From positions 1 to 23,148 of the forward strand of contig JBEKUX010000048.1 of assembly GCA_049514575.1 (NCBI GenBank): a DNA stretch of 23,148 bases. Reading direction: 5' to 3'. The position numbers and the translations under genes are program-made. Positions 8,144 through 15,532 of the stretch are shown here, piece by piece. The notes beneath the pieces are model-generated. The model had not been told where the DNA came from and did not search any database. It saw only the letters and a program-made list of their open reading frames with translations. How positions within the stretch are numbered: position 1 is the stretch's first letter; each line of letters opens with the position of its first letter. Origin of the DNA: BOG-1184 sp049514575. Lineage in GTDB: Bacteria; Fibrobacterota; Chitinivibrionia; Chitinivibrionales; Chitinispirillaceae.

Positions 8144-8902
8144 ATGCCATTATTAGAAATCAAAAACCTCTGCAAGTCCTTCGGCGGACTCCATGCCGTC
8201 AAGGACGTAAGTTTTACCGTAGAGCAAGGCATGATCAAGGGCGTCATCGGCCCGAACGGCGCCGGCAAAACGACCCTGTTCAACTGCATTGCCGGAAGCC
8301 TCCAGCCGGCCTCCGGCACGGTCATGTTCGACGGCCGCGCAATCCACCGGCTGCCGCCCCATGCGATTGCGCGGAGGGGCGTGGCGCGGACGTTTCAGAC
8401 CGTTAAACTCTGTGCGCACATGACCGTGCTCGAAAACGTGATGGTCGGCTGCCACACCCGGTGCCGCGGCTCGTTCATTGCCGGAATGCTCAATCTGCCC
8501 TACACCCGGAACGAGGAACGGACGGCCCGCGCGACCGCCCTGGAGTTGCTTGACACTATGGGTATATCCCACCTCGCCGGCCACGATGCCACGCACCTCG
8601 CTTTCGGCCAGCAGCGCGCGGTGGAATTCGCGCGGGCGCTGGCGCTCAAACCCCGCCTGCTCCTGCTCGACGAGCCTGCCGCTGGACTGAACATGCACGA
8701 AACGGCGCAGGTAGGTGAGCTGATACAGCGGATAAGAAACACTGGCATTACGGTATTGATCGTCGAGCACGATATGTCGCTCATCATGTCGATTTCCGAC
8801 GAACTTCTCGTGCTCTGCTTCGGCCGGAAAATCGCCGAGGGCACACCGCGCGATATCCAGCGCGACCCGGAAGTCATACGCGTTTATCTTGGAGAAGAAT
8901 AA
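8144..8902 (+). CDS. livG: Liv-type ABC transporter ATPase LivG
   Basis: One of two ATPases driving the Liv importer at the inner membrane face. At 252 residues it has normal length. Walker A is GPNGAGKT at 36-43, then GVARTFQTVKL (Q-loop), the signature at about 152-166 (LAFGQQRAVEFARAL, a loosened form of the usual L-S-Y-G-Q-Q-R), Walker B RLLLLDEP at 171-178 and the switch His in IVEHDM. The conserved LivG feature of a longer loop between Q-loop and signature (MLNLPYTRNEER) is present. The start at 8144 matches the family N-terminus; no Shine-Dalgarno precedes it. The stop overlaps the livF start by one base (TAATG). Confidence 0.93.
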   Translation: MPLLEIKNLCKSFGGLHAVKDVSFTVEQGMIKGVIGPNGAGKTTLFNCIAGSLQPASGTVMFDGRAIHRLPPHAIARRGVARTFQTVKLCAHMTVLENVMVGCHTRCRGSFIAGMLNLPYTRNEERTARATALELLDTMGISHLAGHDATHLAFGQQRAVEFARALALKPRLLLLDEPAAGLNMHETAQVGELIQRIRNTGITVLIVEHDMSLIMSISDELLVLCFGRKIAEGTPRDIQRDPEVIRVYLGEE

Positions 8903-9639
8903 TGCTCCGCGTCAAAAACTGCGAATCAGGGTACGGAAAACTGCGGGTGCTCAAGGGCATTTCCCTGCACGTCGGCCGCGGGGAGATCGTCACCATCATC
9001 GGCGCGAACGGCGCCGGAAAAACCACGTTTCTGAATACGGTCGCCGGCATCGTCCGGCCGCGCGCCGGTGAAATCATTTTTGACGGCGACGATATCCGTG
9101 CGGCCGCTCCCCACCGTATCGTGGCCATGGGCTGCTGCCTTGTCCCTGAAGGGCGCTGCGTCTTTGCGCCGATGACAGTCGAGGACAACCTCACCCTCGG
9201 CGCATACACCCAGTTGCGGAAGCGGAATGTCTCTTTTGTTACTAAAGAGCTGGAACGCGTCTTTACCCTGTTCCCGGTAATCAAGGAACGGCGCAGGCAG
9301 CTTGCCGGCACGCTTTCCGGCGGCGAACAGCAGATGCTCGCCATCGCCAGGGCGCTCATGAGCAACCCCCGTCTCATCATGCTCGACGAGCCGTCGATGG
9401 GACTTGCACCGATCGTGGTCAAAAGCATTTTCCAGACCATCGCCGCGCTGCGGAATTCGGGAATGACCGTGCTTCTGGTCGAGCAGAACTCAAAGGCCGC
9501 GCTCTGCGTCGCCGACCGCGGCTATGTCATGGAAACCGGGACCATCGTCCTGGAAGGAACGACGAAGGAGCTGTTGAACAACAACGACGTGCAGCGCGCT
9601 TATTTAGGGAAAGAATACCGAAGTATTGACGAAAGATAA
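8902..9639 (+). CDS. livF: Liv-type ABC transporter ATPase LivF
   Basis: Second ATPase of the Liv importer, 245 residues. Walker A GANGAGKT at 34-41, the LivF-type Q-loop region VPEGRCVFAPMTVEDNLTLG (81-100), a perfect signature LSGGEQQMLAIARAL at 138-152, Walker B RLIMLDEP at 157-164, and the terminal AYLGKEY of the family. Translation is coupled to livG by a TAATG overlap. The gene is the last of the transporter set and is followed by a 280-bp dispersed repeat before the second paaK. Confidence 0.93.
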   Translation: MLRVKNCESGYGKLRVLKGISLHVGRGEIVTIIGANGAGKTTFLNTVAGIVRPRAGEIIFDGDDIRAAAPHRIVAMGCCLVPEGRCVFAPMTVEDNLTLGAYTQLRKRNVSFVTKELERVFTLFPVIKERRRQLAGTLSGGEQQMLAIARALMSNPRLIMLDEPSMGLAPIVVKSIFQTIAALRNSGMTVLLVEQNSKAALCVADRGYVMETGTIVLEGTTKELLNNNDVQRAYLGKEYRSIDER

Positions 9640-9659
9640 TAATAAATGCCTTTATTGGT

Positions 9660-9937
9660 GCTAAAGACAGTTGATTGGGTGTGGGGCGGGCACCATTGTT
9701 GCAGCGCTGAGCGTCAGAGTACCCCCACCCACAAGTTTCTTTTGCGTTAAACCTAAACAACAGAACAAATAATCAAAGGTAATATGTGGCTGCTGTTGCG
9801 TGAGGCAAGCGGAGGGTGGCGAAGCCAGTCGCGAAGCGACCGACCGGAGGTAAGCCCGGAGCCACGCCGACCCCGAAGGGGGCACGCCCAAATAAATTAT
9901 AAATTTCCACCCCCTACCCAAACAGGAGCCTTTAGCC
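9660..9937 (-). repeat. MITE-like dispersed element, family C copy 1
   Basis: Fills most of the 351-base gap between livF and the second paaK; I see no coding function. Ends are imperfect inverted repeats of about 30 bases (9660-9690 beginning GCTAAAG, and 9907-9937 ending CTTTAGC), both carrying a TTGGGT/ACCCAA block. On the minus strand it contains TTTGGGCGTGCCCCC, GGGGTCGGCGT, small hairpins CCCC-TTC-GGGG and GTCGC-TTC-GCGAC, TGCCTCACGCAAC and AGAAACTTGT, all shared in the same order with the copy at 19612-19866. No target-site duplication is evident. Confidence 0.7.
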
Positions 9938-9990
9938 AAAAAAAATTATAAAAAATAAAGATATAGTAATAATCGACCAAGGAGAATTAT

Positions 9991-11280
9991 ATGAACTACG
10001 AAACAATGCCTCATGAAGAGCTGCAGCAGCTCCAGATCGAGCGCCTGCAGATGACCCTCAACCGCGCGTACCGCAATGTCGCGTTTTACCGGCAGGCGTT
10101 CGATGCGGCGAAAATCGACCTTGAAACGGTCCGCACTATCGGCGACCTCCGCCGGCTCCCGTTCACCACCCGCGACGACCTGGCCGCAAGTTACCCGTAC
10201 GGCATGTTCGCGGTCCCCCTGCGCGATATCGTGCGCGTCCACGCCACGTCCGGCACCACGGGCAGACCGATTGCGGTCGGCTATACGAAAAACGACATCA
10301 TGCACTGGTCCGAGCTTGTGGCCCGGCAGCTCGCCGCAATCGACATCAACGAACATGACGTGGTCCAGATAGCCTTCAACTACGGTCTCTTCACCGGAGG
10401 TCTGGGCTTTCACTACGGCGCCGAACGGATCGGCGCATCGGTCATTCCGGCCTCAACCGGCAGGAACGTCCGCGAGCAGGTCATGATCATGCGCGACTAT
10501 AAAGCGACCGTCCTCGTCACCATGCCCAACCATGCGGCCTCGATCGCACATGCGGTTGAAGAAACCGGCATCCGGTCCGAAGATCTCCGGCTCCGTGTCG
10601 GAATGTTCGGCGCTGAACCGTGGAGCGAAACGCTGCGCAAGCACCTTGAGCAGCGCCTGCACCTGACCGCGTACGACTCGTACGGACTGAGCGAAATCAT
10701 GGGACCGGGCGTTGCGGCCGAGTGCAGGGGGCGCTGCGGCCTGCATGTGAATGAGGACCATTTCATCGTCGAAGTCGTCAATCCGTCCACGCTCGAACCC
10801 GTCAAGCCCAGCGATGATGGGGAGCTTGTCTTCACCACGATCACCAAGGAAGGCTTCCCGGTCATCCGTTACCGGACCCGCGACCTGGCGCGCCTTATCC
10901 CCGGCGCCTGCGCATGCGGCCGCACGACCGTACGCATGAGCCGCATCGCCGGCCGCACCGACGACATGATCATCGTCCTTGGCGCCAAAGTGTTCCCGTC
11001 GCAGATCCAGGAAGCGCTTCTCGACATCCTTGGCGCCAGACCCGAGTACCGCATCGTTCTTGACAGAAAAGATGATATCGACGCGATGGAACTCCTGGTG
11101 GCGCTGTCCGAGACCGCCGGGTTCGACGAAATGCGTACCCTGGAGCGGCTGCGGAAGCAAATCGTTTCCCGGATACAGACCGATTTCGATATCGAGCCGA
11201 AGGTCACGTTTGTGGAGGCGGGATCGCTCAGGCAGAAAGAAGGAGGCAAAGACAAACCGGTGATAGACAACAGAAAATAG
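9991..11280 (+). CDS. paaK: Phenylacetate-CoA ligase (second, divergent copy)
   Basis: A 429-residue paralogue of the ligase at 2851, with the same motif order: ATSGTTGRP at 85-93, DSYGLSEIMGPG in the middle, VFTTITKEGFPVIRYRTRD, CACGRT, GRTDDM and a C-terminal Lys in GGKDKPVIDNRK. It differs from the first copy at places near the active site: Arg for Lys in the first loop, LGAKVFPSQIQ where the other has RGVNVFPSQIE, and a rearranged C-terminal loop. It is therefore probably a paralogue with another aryl or acyl acid as substrate, not a redundant copy. The ATG follows AAGGAG seven bases upstream. It belongs to the same directional block as the Liv genes but is separated from livF by a 280-bp element, so it may have its own transcript. 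Confidence 0.88.
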   Translation: MNYETMPHEELQQLQIERLQMTLNRAYRNVAFYRQAFDAAKIDLETVRTIGDLRRLPFTTRDDLAASYPYGMFAVPLRDIVRVHATSGTTGRPIAVGYTKNDIMHWSELVARQLAAIDINEHDVVQIAFNYGLFTGGLGFHYGAERIGASVIPASTGRNVREQVMIMRDYKATVLVTMPNHAASIAHAVEETGIRSEDLRLRVGMFGAEPWSETLRKHLEQRLHLTAYDSYGLSEIMGPGVAAECRGRCGLHVNEDHFIVEVVNPSTLEPVKPSDDGELVFTTITKEGFPVIRYRTRDLARLIPGACACGRTTVRMSRIAGRTDDMIIVLGAKVFPSQIQEALLDILGARPEYRIVLDRKDDIDAMELLVALSETAGFDEMRTLERLRKQIVSRIQTDFDIEPKVTFVEAGSLRQKEGGKDKPVIDNRK

Positions 11281-11289
11281 AGTAAGCTT

Positions 11290-11354
11290 TCACCCCTGCC
11301 TGTCCTCCCCCTTTTTAAGGGGGAGGTGCATGCATAAAGCAGGCGGAAGGGGTA
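11290..11354. repeat. Palindromic intergenic element, family B copy 2
   Basis: Core CCTCCCCCTT-TTT-AAGGGGGAGG flanked by CACCCCTGCCTG on the left and CAGGCGGAAGGGGTAA on the right, i.e. inverted outer arms. Same family as 8037-8102. Confidence 0.7.
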
Positions 11355-11363
11355 ACGACAAAT

Positions 11364-11393
11364 AAGGGACGTCTCGAATGAGACGTCCCTTTT
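11364..11393. terminator. Bidirectional hairpin terminator
   Basis: A perfect 12-bp stem (AAGGGACGTCTC, 11364-11375, with 11380-11391) closed by a GAAT tetraloop and followed by TTTT. It sits between the convergent second paaK and the porin gene, so it can end transcripts from both sides. Confidence 0.85.
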
Positions 11394-11418
11394 GTATTAA
11401 GCAGATAACAGTCGATGA

Positions 11419-12822
11419 TCAGAACGTTCCGAAAAGCATGATTTCCGGCCACGTATAAAACTTCGACTTGTATACCGCATCACTCTTAGCCGGCCTCGTA
11501 AAGAACAGACGCGTGCGCGGCATAATGATGAAGTTCTTATTGACCGCCCAGCCGTATTTCACATCGACAAAGGGATAGAGAACGCGGGCACTGTCGGTAC
11601 CGATGACCTTATTATTATTTGCATCGGTGCTGAGGTCGAAATCAAAATCAAGCTTACCCGGACCCATAGCAATCGTTGTTCCGATGTCTCCATTCATGCC
11701 CGTTTCGTTGACGACCGTTTCTCCAGCCGACCACGTGTTCGTGTTTGCCATGTGCGCATAACCGAAACCGAGGCGCAGGCACGCATCGTCACTGATTTTA
11801 TATCCCATTTCAAGACCCGCCCCTATTTCATTGTCCTTTTTATTCCTCATATCGATTAGGATACTGTCTTTATAAAACCGGTTGAGGTTGATAAGAAAGG
11901 TCGGCTTCACGGTCAACGCGCCGCTGCTCATGGGAACATCCGCCATGAGCATGATGCAGCTGTTGTTTTTCTGGAAAAGAGAGTCGACTTTCGGGACTAC
12001 CTTTCTTTCTTGCAAGACGGTGCTGGTTACATTAATGCCAAGCTTAAAGTCGTCTTTAAGGATCGGCACGCCAAGCCGCACGCCGGGGATGCTGAAGTTG
12101 GTGATGACGCCCCATGGTATATGCGCAGCCATCTGATAGGCATGTCCTGAAGTTGCACCCCAGATCATACCGTTCCCGATAAGGTCCAACAGCGATGTGC
12201 CGGGCATCGGAATGATACCAACATCCATAAACAGACAGCCGGGATTCCACTTCATATAGGCAAGACTGAAATACGGATTATAATCCCGGTGGGTGCCGGT
12301 AGTGGATGAGGACACCAGGTTGCCATAGTTGATAGCATCGACAGTCTCTGTCGCATACCAGTCGTTGCCGATTTCAAACTGGCCGGAAACTTCCTCATTG
12401 ACCTTTACTTTTACGCCGATTTTATAGGCAAGCTTGTCCTGATAATCGGTCGCGCTTTCCGTGCCGCCGTCTTTCCGGGAATTGGAATAAACAACTTCCC
12501 GCAGCCGGAACATACCCATGCCGTAAAAGGTGGCCTGGATTCCGGCCGGTTTGTCGCAGCACTTGGGTGCCGCAGCAGGGGCTGGAGCCGGTGCCGGGGC
12601 AGCCACTGGCGCAGGTGCCGGGGCCGGGGCAGGAGCAACTTCGGGCGCCGGTGCGGGCGTCGGGGCCGGAGCTGCTTCAGGAGCCGGTGCAGGCGCCGGG
12701 GCCGGAGTGGCTTCCGGAGCCGTTGCGGGCGCCGGGGCCGGATTTGGCTCGGTCGTGGCCTGGGCAAAAAGCGAAACGACACCGAAAAGCACCGCAACAC
12801 ACACTAATGATTTGAAACGCAT
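11419..12822 (-). CDS. Outer-membrane porin-like beta-barrel with Pro/Ala linker
   Basis: A 467-residue exported protein. Residues 1-21 form a signal peptide (MRFKSLVCVAVLFGVVSLFA, cleavage near QA). Residues 26-86 are a Pro/Ala linker with a period of about 12 residues (units such as APAPAPAPAPVA). KCCD follows, and then about 370 residues rich in alternating hydrophobic and polar stretches and aromatic girdles. The chain ends in Phe (LFGTF), as expected for Bam-dependent outer-membrane barrels. Repeated phrases such as YKIGVKVKV, FEIGNDWY and FVDVKYGWAV fit beta-strands. Substrate unknown; its position beside aryl-acid genes allows a role in uptake of such solutes, but this is inference. 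AGGGAGG precedes the ATG. It is read with, and 93 bases after, the thioesterase gene, so co-transcription is possible. Confidence 0.75.
   Translation of the reverse strand: MRFKSLVCVAVLFGVVSLFAQATTEPNPAPAPATAPEATPAPAPAPAPEAAPAPTPAPAPEVAPAPAPAPAPVAAPAPAPAPAAAPKCCDKPAGIQATFYGMGMFRLREVVYSNSRKDGGTESATDYQDKLAYKIGVKVKVNEEVSGQFEIGNDWYATETVDAINYGNLVSSSTTGTHRDYNPYFSLAYMKWNPGCLFMDVGIIPMPGTSLLDLIGNGMIWGATSGHAYQMAAHIPWGVITNFSIPGVRLGVPILKDDFKLGINVTSTVLQERKVVPKVDSLFQKNNSCIMLMADVPMSSGALTVKPTFLINLNRFYKDSILIDMRNKKDNEIGAGLEMGYKISDDACLRLGFGYAHMANTNTWSAGETVVNETGMNGDIGTTIAMGPGKLDFDFDLSTDANNNKVIGTDSARVLYPFVDVKYGWAVNKNFIIMPRTRLFFTRPAKSDAVYKSKFYTWPEIMLFGTF
12565..12747 (-). repeat. Tandem 36-bp-period repeat encoding Pro/Ala linker
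   Basis: Within the porin gene (residues 26-86). Four to five imperfect 12-residue units differ mainly at the unit ends (PEA, PEV, PVA, AAP). Such coding repeats usually vary in copy number between strains. Long open frames on the opposite strand here (Gly/Ala-rich) are only its shadow. Confidence 0.7.
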
Positions 12823-12915
12823 GAAACCTCCCTTGCGTTGTGGATGGTGAATGGTAACGAATAAAACTGGAATTCAGGAGACAGAAGTCAGAATAACTGA
12901 CGTTTTATATGCTTT

Positions 12916-13359
12916 TTATTCTGGTTCCTGACTTTTGAGTTCCTTTTCTTTCAAGACTTCGGAAATAAGATCTTTTTTGCGATACGCAAGACCCTGAAAC
13001 ACCGCAACCAGCGCTCCCTGCTCGTCGGTCACGTGCACGGTGCACGATGCCAGTTTCGGACCCTGGGCGATTTCTTTGCCTTCTGCAAAAATCGTCCCTT
13101 TTGAGACCGCCTTAATAAACGATATGCTCACATTAATTGCAACCGCCACTGTCCCGTGCGAATTGACGGCTGCGGCAAACACGAGGTCCGCAAGGGTGAA
13201 AACTGCGCCGCCCTGGACCGTTCCCACGCCGTTATGGTGGTGCGGCAGGACCTCCATGGAGGCTTTTGCAAACCCTTCACGCACTTCCAGCAGCCGGATG
13301 CCCGATTCATTCGCGAAACGGTCATTTGCCATGAGCCGGCGGACTGTCTCAAATTCCAT
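12916..13359 (-). CDS. paaI: PaaI-type hotdog thioesterase
   Basis: Predicted acyl-CoA or aryl-CoA thioesterase, 147 residues, cytoplasmic. The hotdog signature is clear: HHHNGVGTVQGGAVFTLAD at about 40-58, with Asn43 and the helix-borne Asp58 expected to be catalytic; the family's common H-G-G is Q-G-G here, a known variation. PaaI enzymes hydrolyse phenylacetyl-CoA-like esters and release trapped CoA, which fits the two PaaK ligases and IorAB around it. The start at 13359 gives a normal N-terminus but has only AAACAA before it and no Shine-Dalgarno. It diverges from iorA across 348 bases and precedes the porin. The C-terminal tail is charged (VLKEKELKSQEPE). Confidence 0.87.
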   Translation of the reverse strand: MEFETVRRLMANDRFANESGIRLLEVREGFAKASMEVLPHHHNGVGTVQGGAVFTLADLVFAAAVNSHGTVAVAINVSISFIKAVSKGTIFAEGKEIAQGPKLASCTVHVTDEQGALVAVFQGLAYRKKDLISEVLKEKELKSQEPE

Positions 13360-13396
13360 TTGTTTATATACGATGAGCGTTTTGTTAGATTATTAA

Positions 13397-13500
13397 TGAA
13401 CTACCCCAATACAAGTTACGGGGCAACTAAACCATGCAACTCACCCCTTCATCCCCTCTCTTGCAAGAGAGGGGAAACCCGAAGGGAGGAGTGAGTTAAA
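13397..13500 (+). repeat. Palindromic element, family A copy 1, with flanking unit
   Basis: Begins with a TGAACTACCCC unit (13397-13430) and continues into AACTCACCCC (13438) with the core hairpin CCCCTCTCTT-GC-AAGAGAGGGG (13453-13474), ending GTGAGTT. The same two-part arrangement recurs at 17277. It lies in the paaI-iorA intergenic region; 13501-13602 is AT-rich with nothing recognisable. Confidence 0.75.
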
Positions 13501-13602
13501 GTCAAAGCAAAGTTTTAAAAAAATTACCCTTAGAAATCAACTGTATTAATTTACATTATTTCCCCTGTTCGGACAATAACAAAATAAACAAATCGGAAAA
13601 TT

Positions 13603-13678
13603 CCGGGCACTATGCCGGGCACTAAGCCCGGGCACTAAGCCCGGCATAGCAGCCGGTACAGCCGGCATATTGCCGGTT
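13603..13678. repeat. Iterated CCGG(GCACTA) array upstream of iorA
   Basis: CCGG recurs seven times at 10-15 base steps. The first three units read CCGGGCACTA(T/A) almost exactly, and the later ones are CCGGCATAG, CCGGTACAG and CCGGCATATTG. A 9-bp inverted repeat, ATGCCGGGC (13612-13620) with GCCCGGCAT (13639-13647), encloses the middle unit. It ends 30 bases before iorA. Function unknown: operator array, leader structure or decayed repeat. Confidence 0.6.
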
Positions 13679-13707
13679 GACGGCTCAATCATGTAATTTT
13701 AAAATCT

Positions 13708-15441
13708 ATGAACGATAAAATAATACCTAATCGCGTATTACTCTCCGGCGATGAAGCGCTGGCGCGCGGGGCGTACGAGGCCGGCGTTAAAGTCGCCTGC
13801 GCCTATCCGGGTACGCCTTCGACCGAAGTTCTCGAGACCCTTTCGCAGTTCTCCGAGGTGGATACCCAGTGGTCGGTCAACGAAAAGGTCGCCTTTGAAG
13901 TTGCGCACGCTGCCGCTGTCGGCGGCGTGCGGAGCCTGTTTGCGGCCAAACATGTCGGCCTTAACGTGGCCATGGACCCGCTCATGACCGCCTCCTATAC
14001 CGGCGTTCTCGGCGGGTTTGTGGTGGTGGTGTGCGACGACCCCGGCATGCACTCCTCGCAGAACGAGGAAGACACCCGATGGGTCAGCATATTCGGCAAA
14101 CTCCCGCTGATAGAACCCGCGGGGCCGGCCGAAGCGTATGCTTATGTCAAAGAGGCTTTTGCCCTGAGTGAAAAATTCGACACGCCGGTGCTGGTGCGCA
14201 TGACTACCCGCGTCGCCCATTCAAAGGAAGACGTTGAAATCGGCAGGCGGGTCGAACAAAAACCATTCGAATTCACGGTCAATGTCCCGAAATATGTGAT
14301 GGTGCCGCGCAACGCCTACCGGAGGCATATCAAGGTCGAGGAGCGGCAGCGGGCGCTGGCGAAACTCAGCGAGACCTCTCCTCTGAACCGCGCCGAACCG
14401 GGCGACGGGCGGATCGGTTTTATCACCTCGGGCGTCTCATATTATTATGTCAAGCAGCAGTTCCCTGACGCACCGGTCCTGAAACTCGGCTTCAGCTATC
14501 CTTTCTGCGACGATAAAATCAGGGCCTTTGCAGGCCACGTCAAAACCCTTTTCGTCATTGAGGAACTCGACCCGTTCATCGAGGAGCACTGCCGTTCGCT
14601 CGGCCTTGAAGTAAAGGCCAGACGTCCTGGTTTCCACATCGGCGAACTACGGCCGGAGTATATCAGGGACATCGTTGACGGGAAAGAAAAGATCGAAGTG
14701 GAATCCACTGCCCGCCGGCCGGTCCTGTGCCGCGGCTGTCCCCACCGTTTCGTGTTCACGGTGCTGCGCAAAACCAAAGCGATCGTGGCCGGCGATATCG
14801 GCTGCTATACGCTCGGCGCTTCTCCCCCGCTTTCGGCGCTCCATACCTGTGTCTGCATGGGCGCATCGGTCACCTTTCAGGAAGGGTTCAGGCGCGCCAT
14901 GCCGGGCAGGAAGATCGCGGGCGTGATCGGCGATTCGACCTTTGTCCATTCCGGCATCACCGGCCTGATCAATGCGGTCTACAATAAAGCCAAAGGCCTG
15001 ATTATCATTCTCGACAACAGCACGACCGCCATGACCGGGGGCCAGAACCATCCGGCGACCGGAAAGACCATCACCGATCAGCCGACCAGAAAACTCGTGC
15101 TCGAGGAGCTGTGCAAAACGTGCGGCGTCGACCATGTGGACGTCGTTTCTCCGTATGACTTTAAAAACCTTGAGGCACTCATTAAACAGCGGCTGGCAGA
15201 AGACGTTCTGTCGGTGATCATTGCCCGCGCGCCATGCAGGCTGATTGACCGCGATTCCCGGCCTGCCCCGGCGTACGATAAGGACAAGTGCAAAATCTGC
15301 GGCATCTGCCTGTCCGTCGACTGCCCCGCGATCAGGGAAGTGGAGGGCGGCTATATCGAAATCGAACGGGCCTCGTGCATTGGCTGCTATCTCTGCGCCG
15401 AGGTCTGCCCTCCGGGCGCGTTGAGCAGGGCGCAAAAATAA
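13708..15441 (+). CDS. iorA: Indolepyruvate:ferredoxin oxidoreductase, alpha subunit
   Basis: Thiamine-diphosphate and iron-sulfur enzyme that, with IorB, converts aryl-2-oxoacids plus CoA to arylacetyl-CoA, CO2 and reduced ferredoxin, or the reverse. At 577 residues, domains run in the usual order. An N-terminal pyrimidine-binding domain holds AYPGTPSTEVL and VNEKVAFEVA. A TPP domain follows with GDSTFVHSG (GDS 408-410) and ILDNSTTAMTGGQNHP (Asn437). Last comes a ferredoxin domain with eight Cys: 528, 531, 534, 539 and 557, 560, 563, 567, enough for two [4Fe-4S] clusters. LCRGCPHR before the TPP domain is also family-typical. The start gives a normal N-terminus; the leader is AT-rich without a Shine-Dalgarno. 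iorB follows after a 70-base palindromic element. Confidence 0.94.
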   Translation: MNDKIIPNRVLLSGDEALARGAYEAGVKVACAYPGTPSTEVLETLSQFSEVDTQWSVNEKVAFEVAHAAAVGGVRSLFAAKHVGLNVAMDPLMTASYTGVLGGFVVVVCDDPGMHSSQNEEDTRWVSIFGKLPLIEPAGPAEAYAYVKEAFALSEKFDTPVLVRMTTRVAHSKEDVEIGRRVEQKPFEFTVNVPKYVMVPRNAYRRHIKVEERQRALAKLSETSPLNRAEPGDGRIGFITSGVSYYYVKQQFPDAPVLKLGFSYPFCDDKIRAFAGHVKTLFVIEELDPFIEEHCRSLGLEVKARRPGFHIGELRPEYIRDIVDGKEKIEVESTARRPVLCRGCPHRFVFTVLRKTKAIVAGDIGCYTLGASPPLSALHTCVCMGASVTFQEGFRRAMPGRKIAGVIGDSTFVHSGITGLINAVYNKAKGLIIILDNSTTAMTGGQNHPATGKTITDQPTRKLVLEELCKTCGVDHVDVVSPYDFKNLEALIKQRLAEDVLSVIIARAPCRLIDRDSRPAPAYDKDKCKICGICLSVDCPAIREVEGGYIEIERASCIGCYLCAEVCPPGALSRAQK

Positions 15442-15509
15442 ACTCACCCCTTTTCCCCTCTCTTGACAAGAGAGGGGAAACCGAGCAACGCGAGGAGAGG
15501 TGAGTTAAA
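15441..15509 (+). repeat. Palindromic element, family A copy 2, inside the iorAB operon
   Basis: Starts on the last base of the iorA stop codon: AACTCACCCC, core CCCCTCTCTT-GAC-AAGAGAGGGG, then ACCGAGCAACGCGAGGAGAG and GGTGAGTT. It fills nearly the whole iorA-iorB spacer. Confidence 0.8.
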
Positions 15510-15532
15510 ATTGAAACCGAGAACAGAGGAAT

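Noticed and set aside
12530..12850. Gly/Ala-rich open frame on the plus strand
   Set aside because: Shadow of the Pro/Ala linker repeat in the porin gene.
13627..13637. 11-base match CCCGGGCACTA to the 3' end of the tRNA-Leu gene (20055-20065) as an attachment site
   Set aside because: Short, GC-rich, part of a tandem array, and no integrase or mobile-element genes are nearby.
13603..13678. CCGG array as a CRISPR array
   Set aside because: Units are 10-15 bases with no unique spacers of constant length, and no cas genes are present.
13677..13705. TTGACG-17-TAAAAT as an iorA promoter
   Set aside because: Spacing is ideal, but the -10 box ends two bases before the ATG, so transcription would start inside the coding region past the only sensible start codon.
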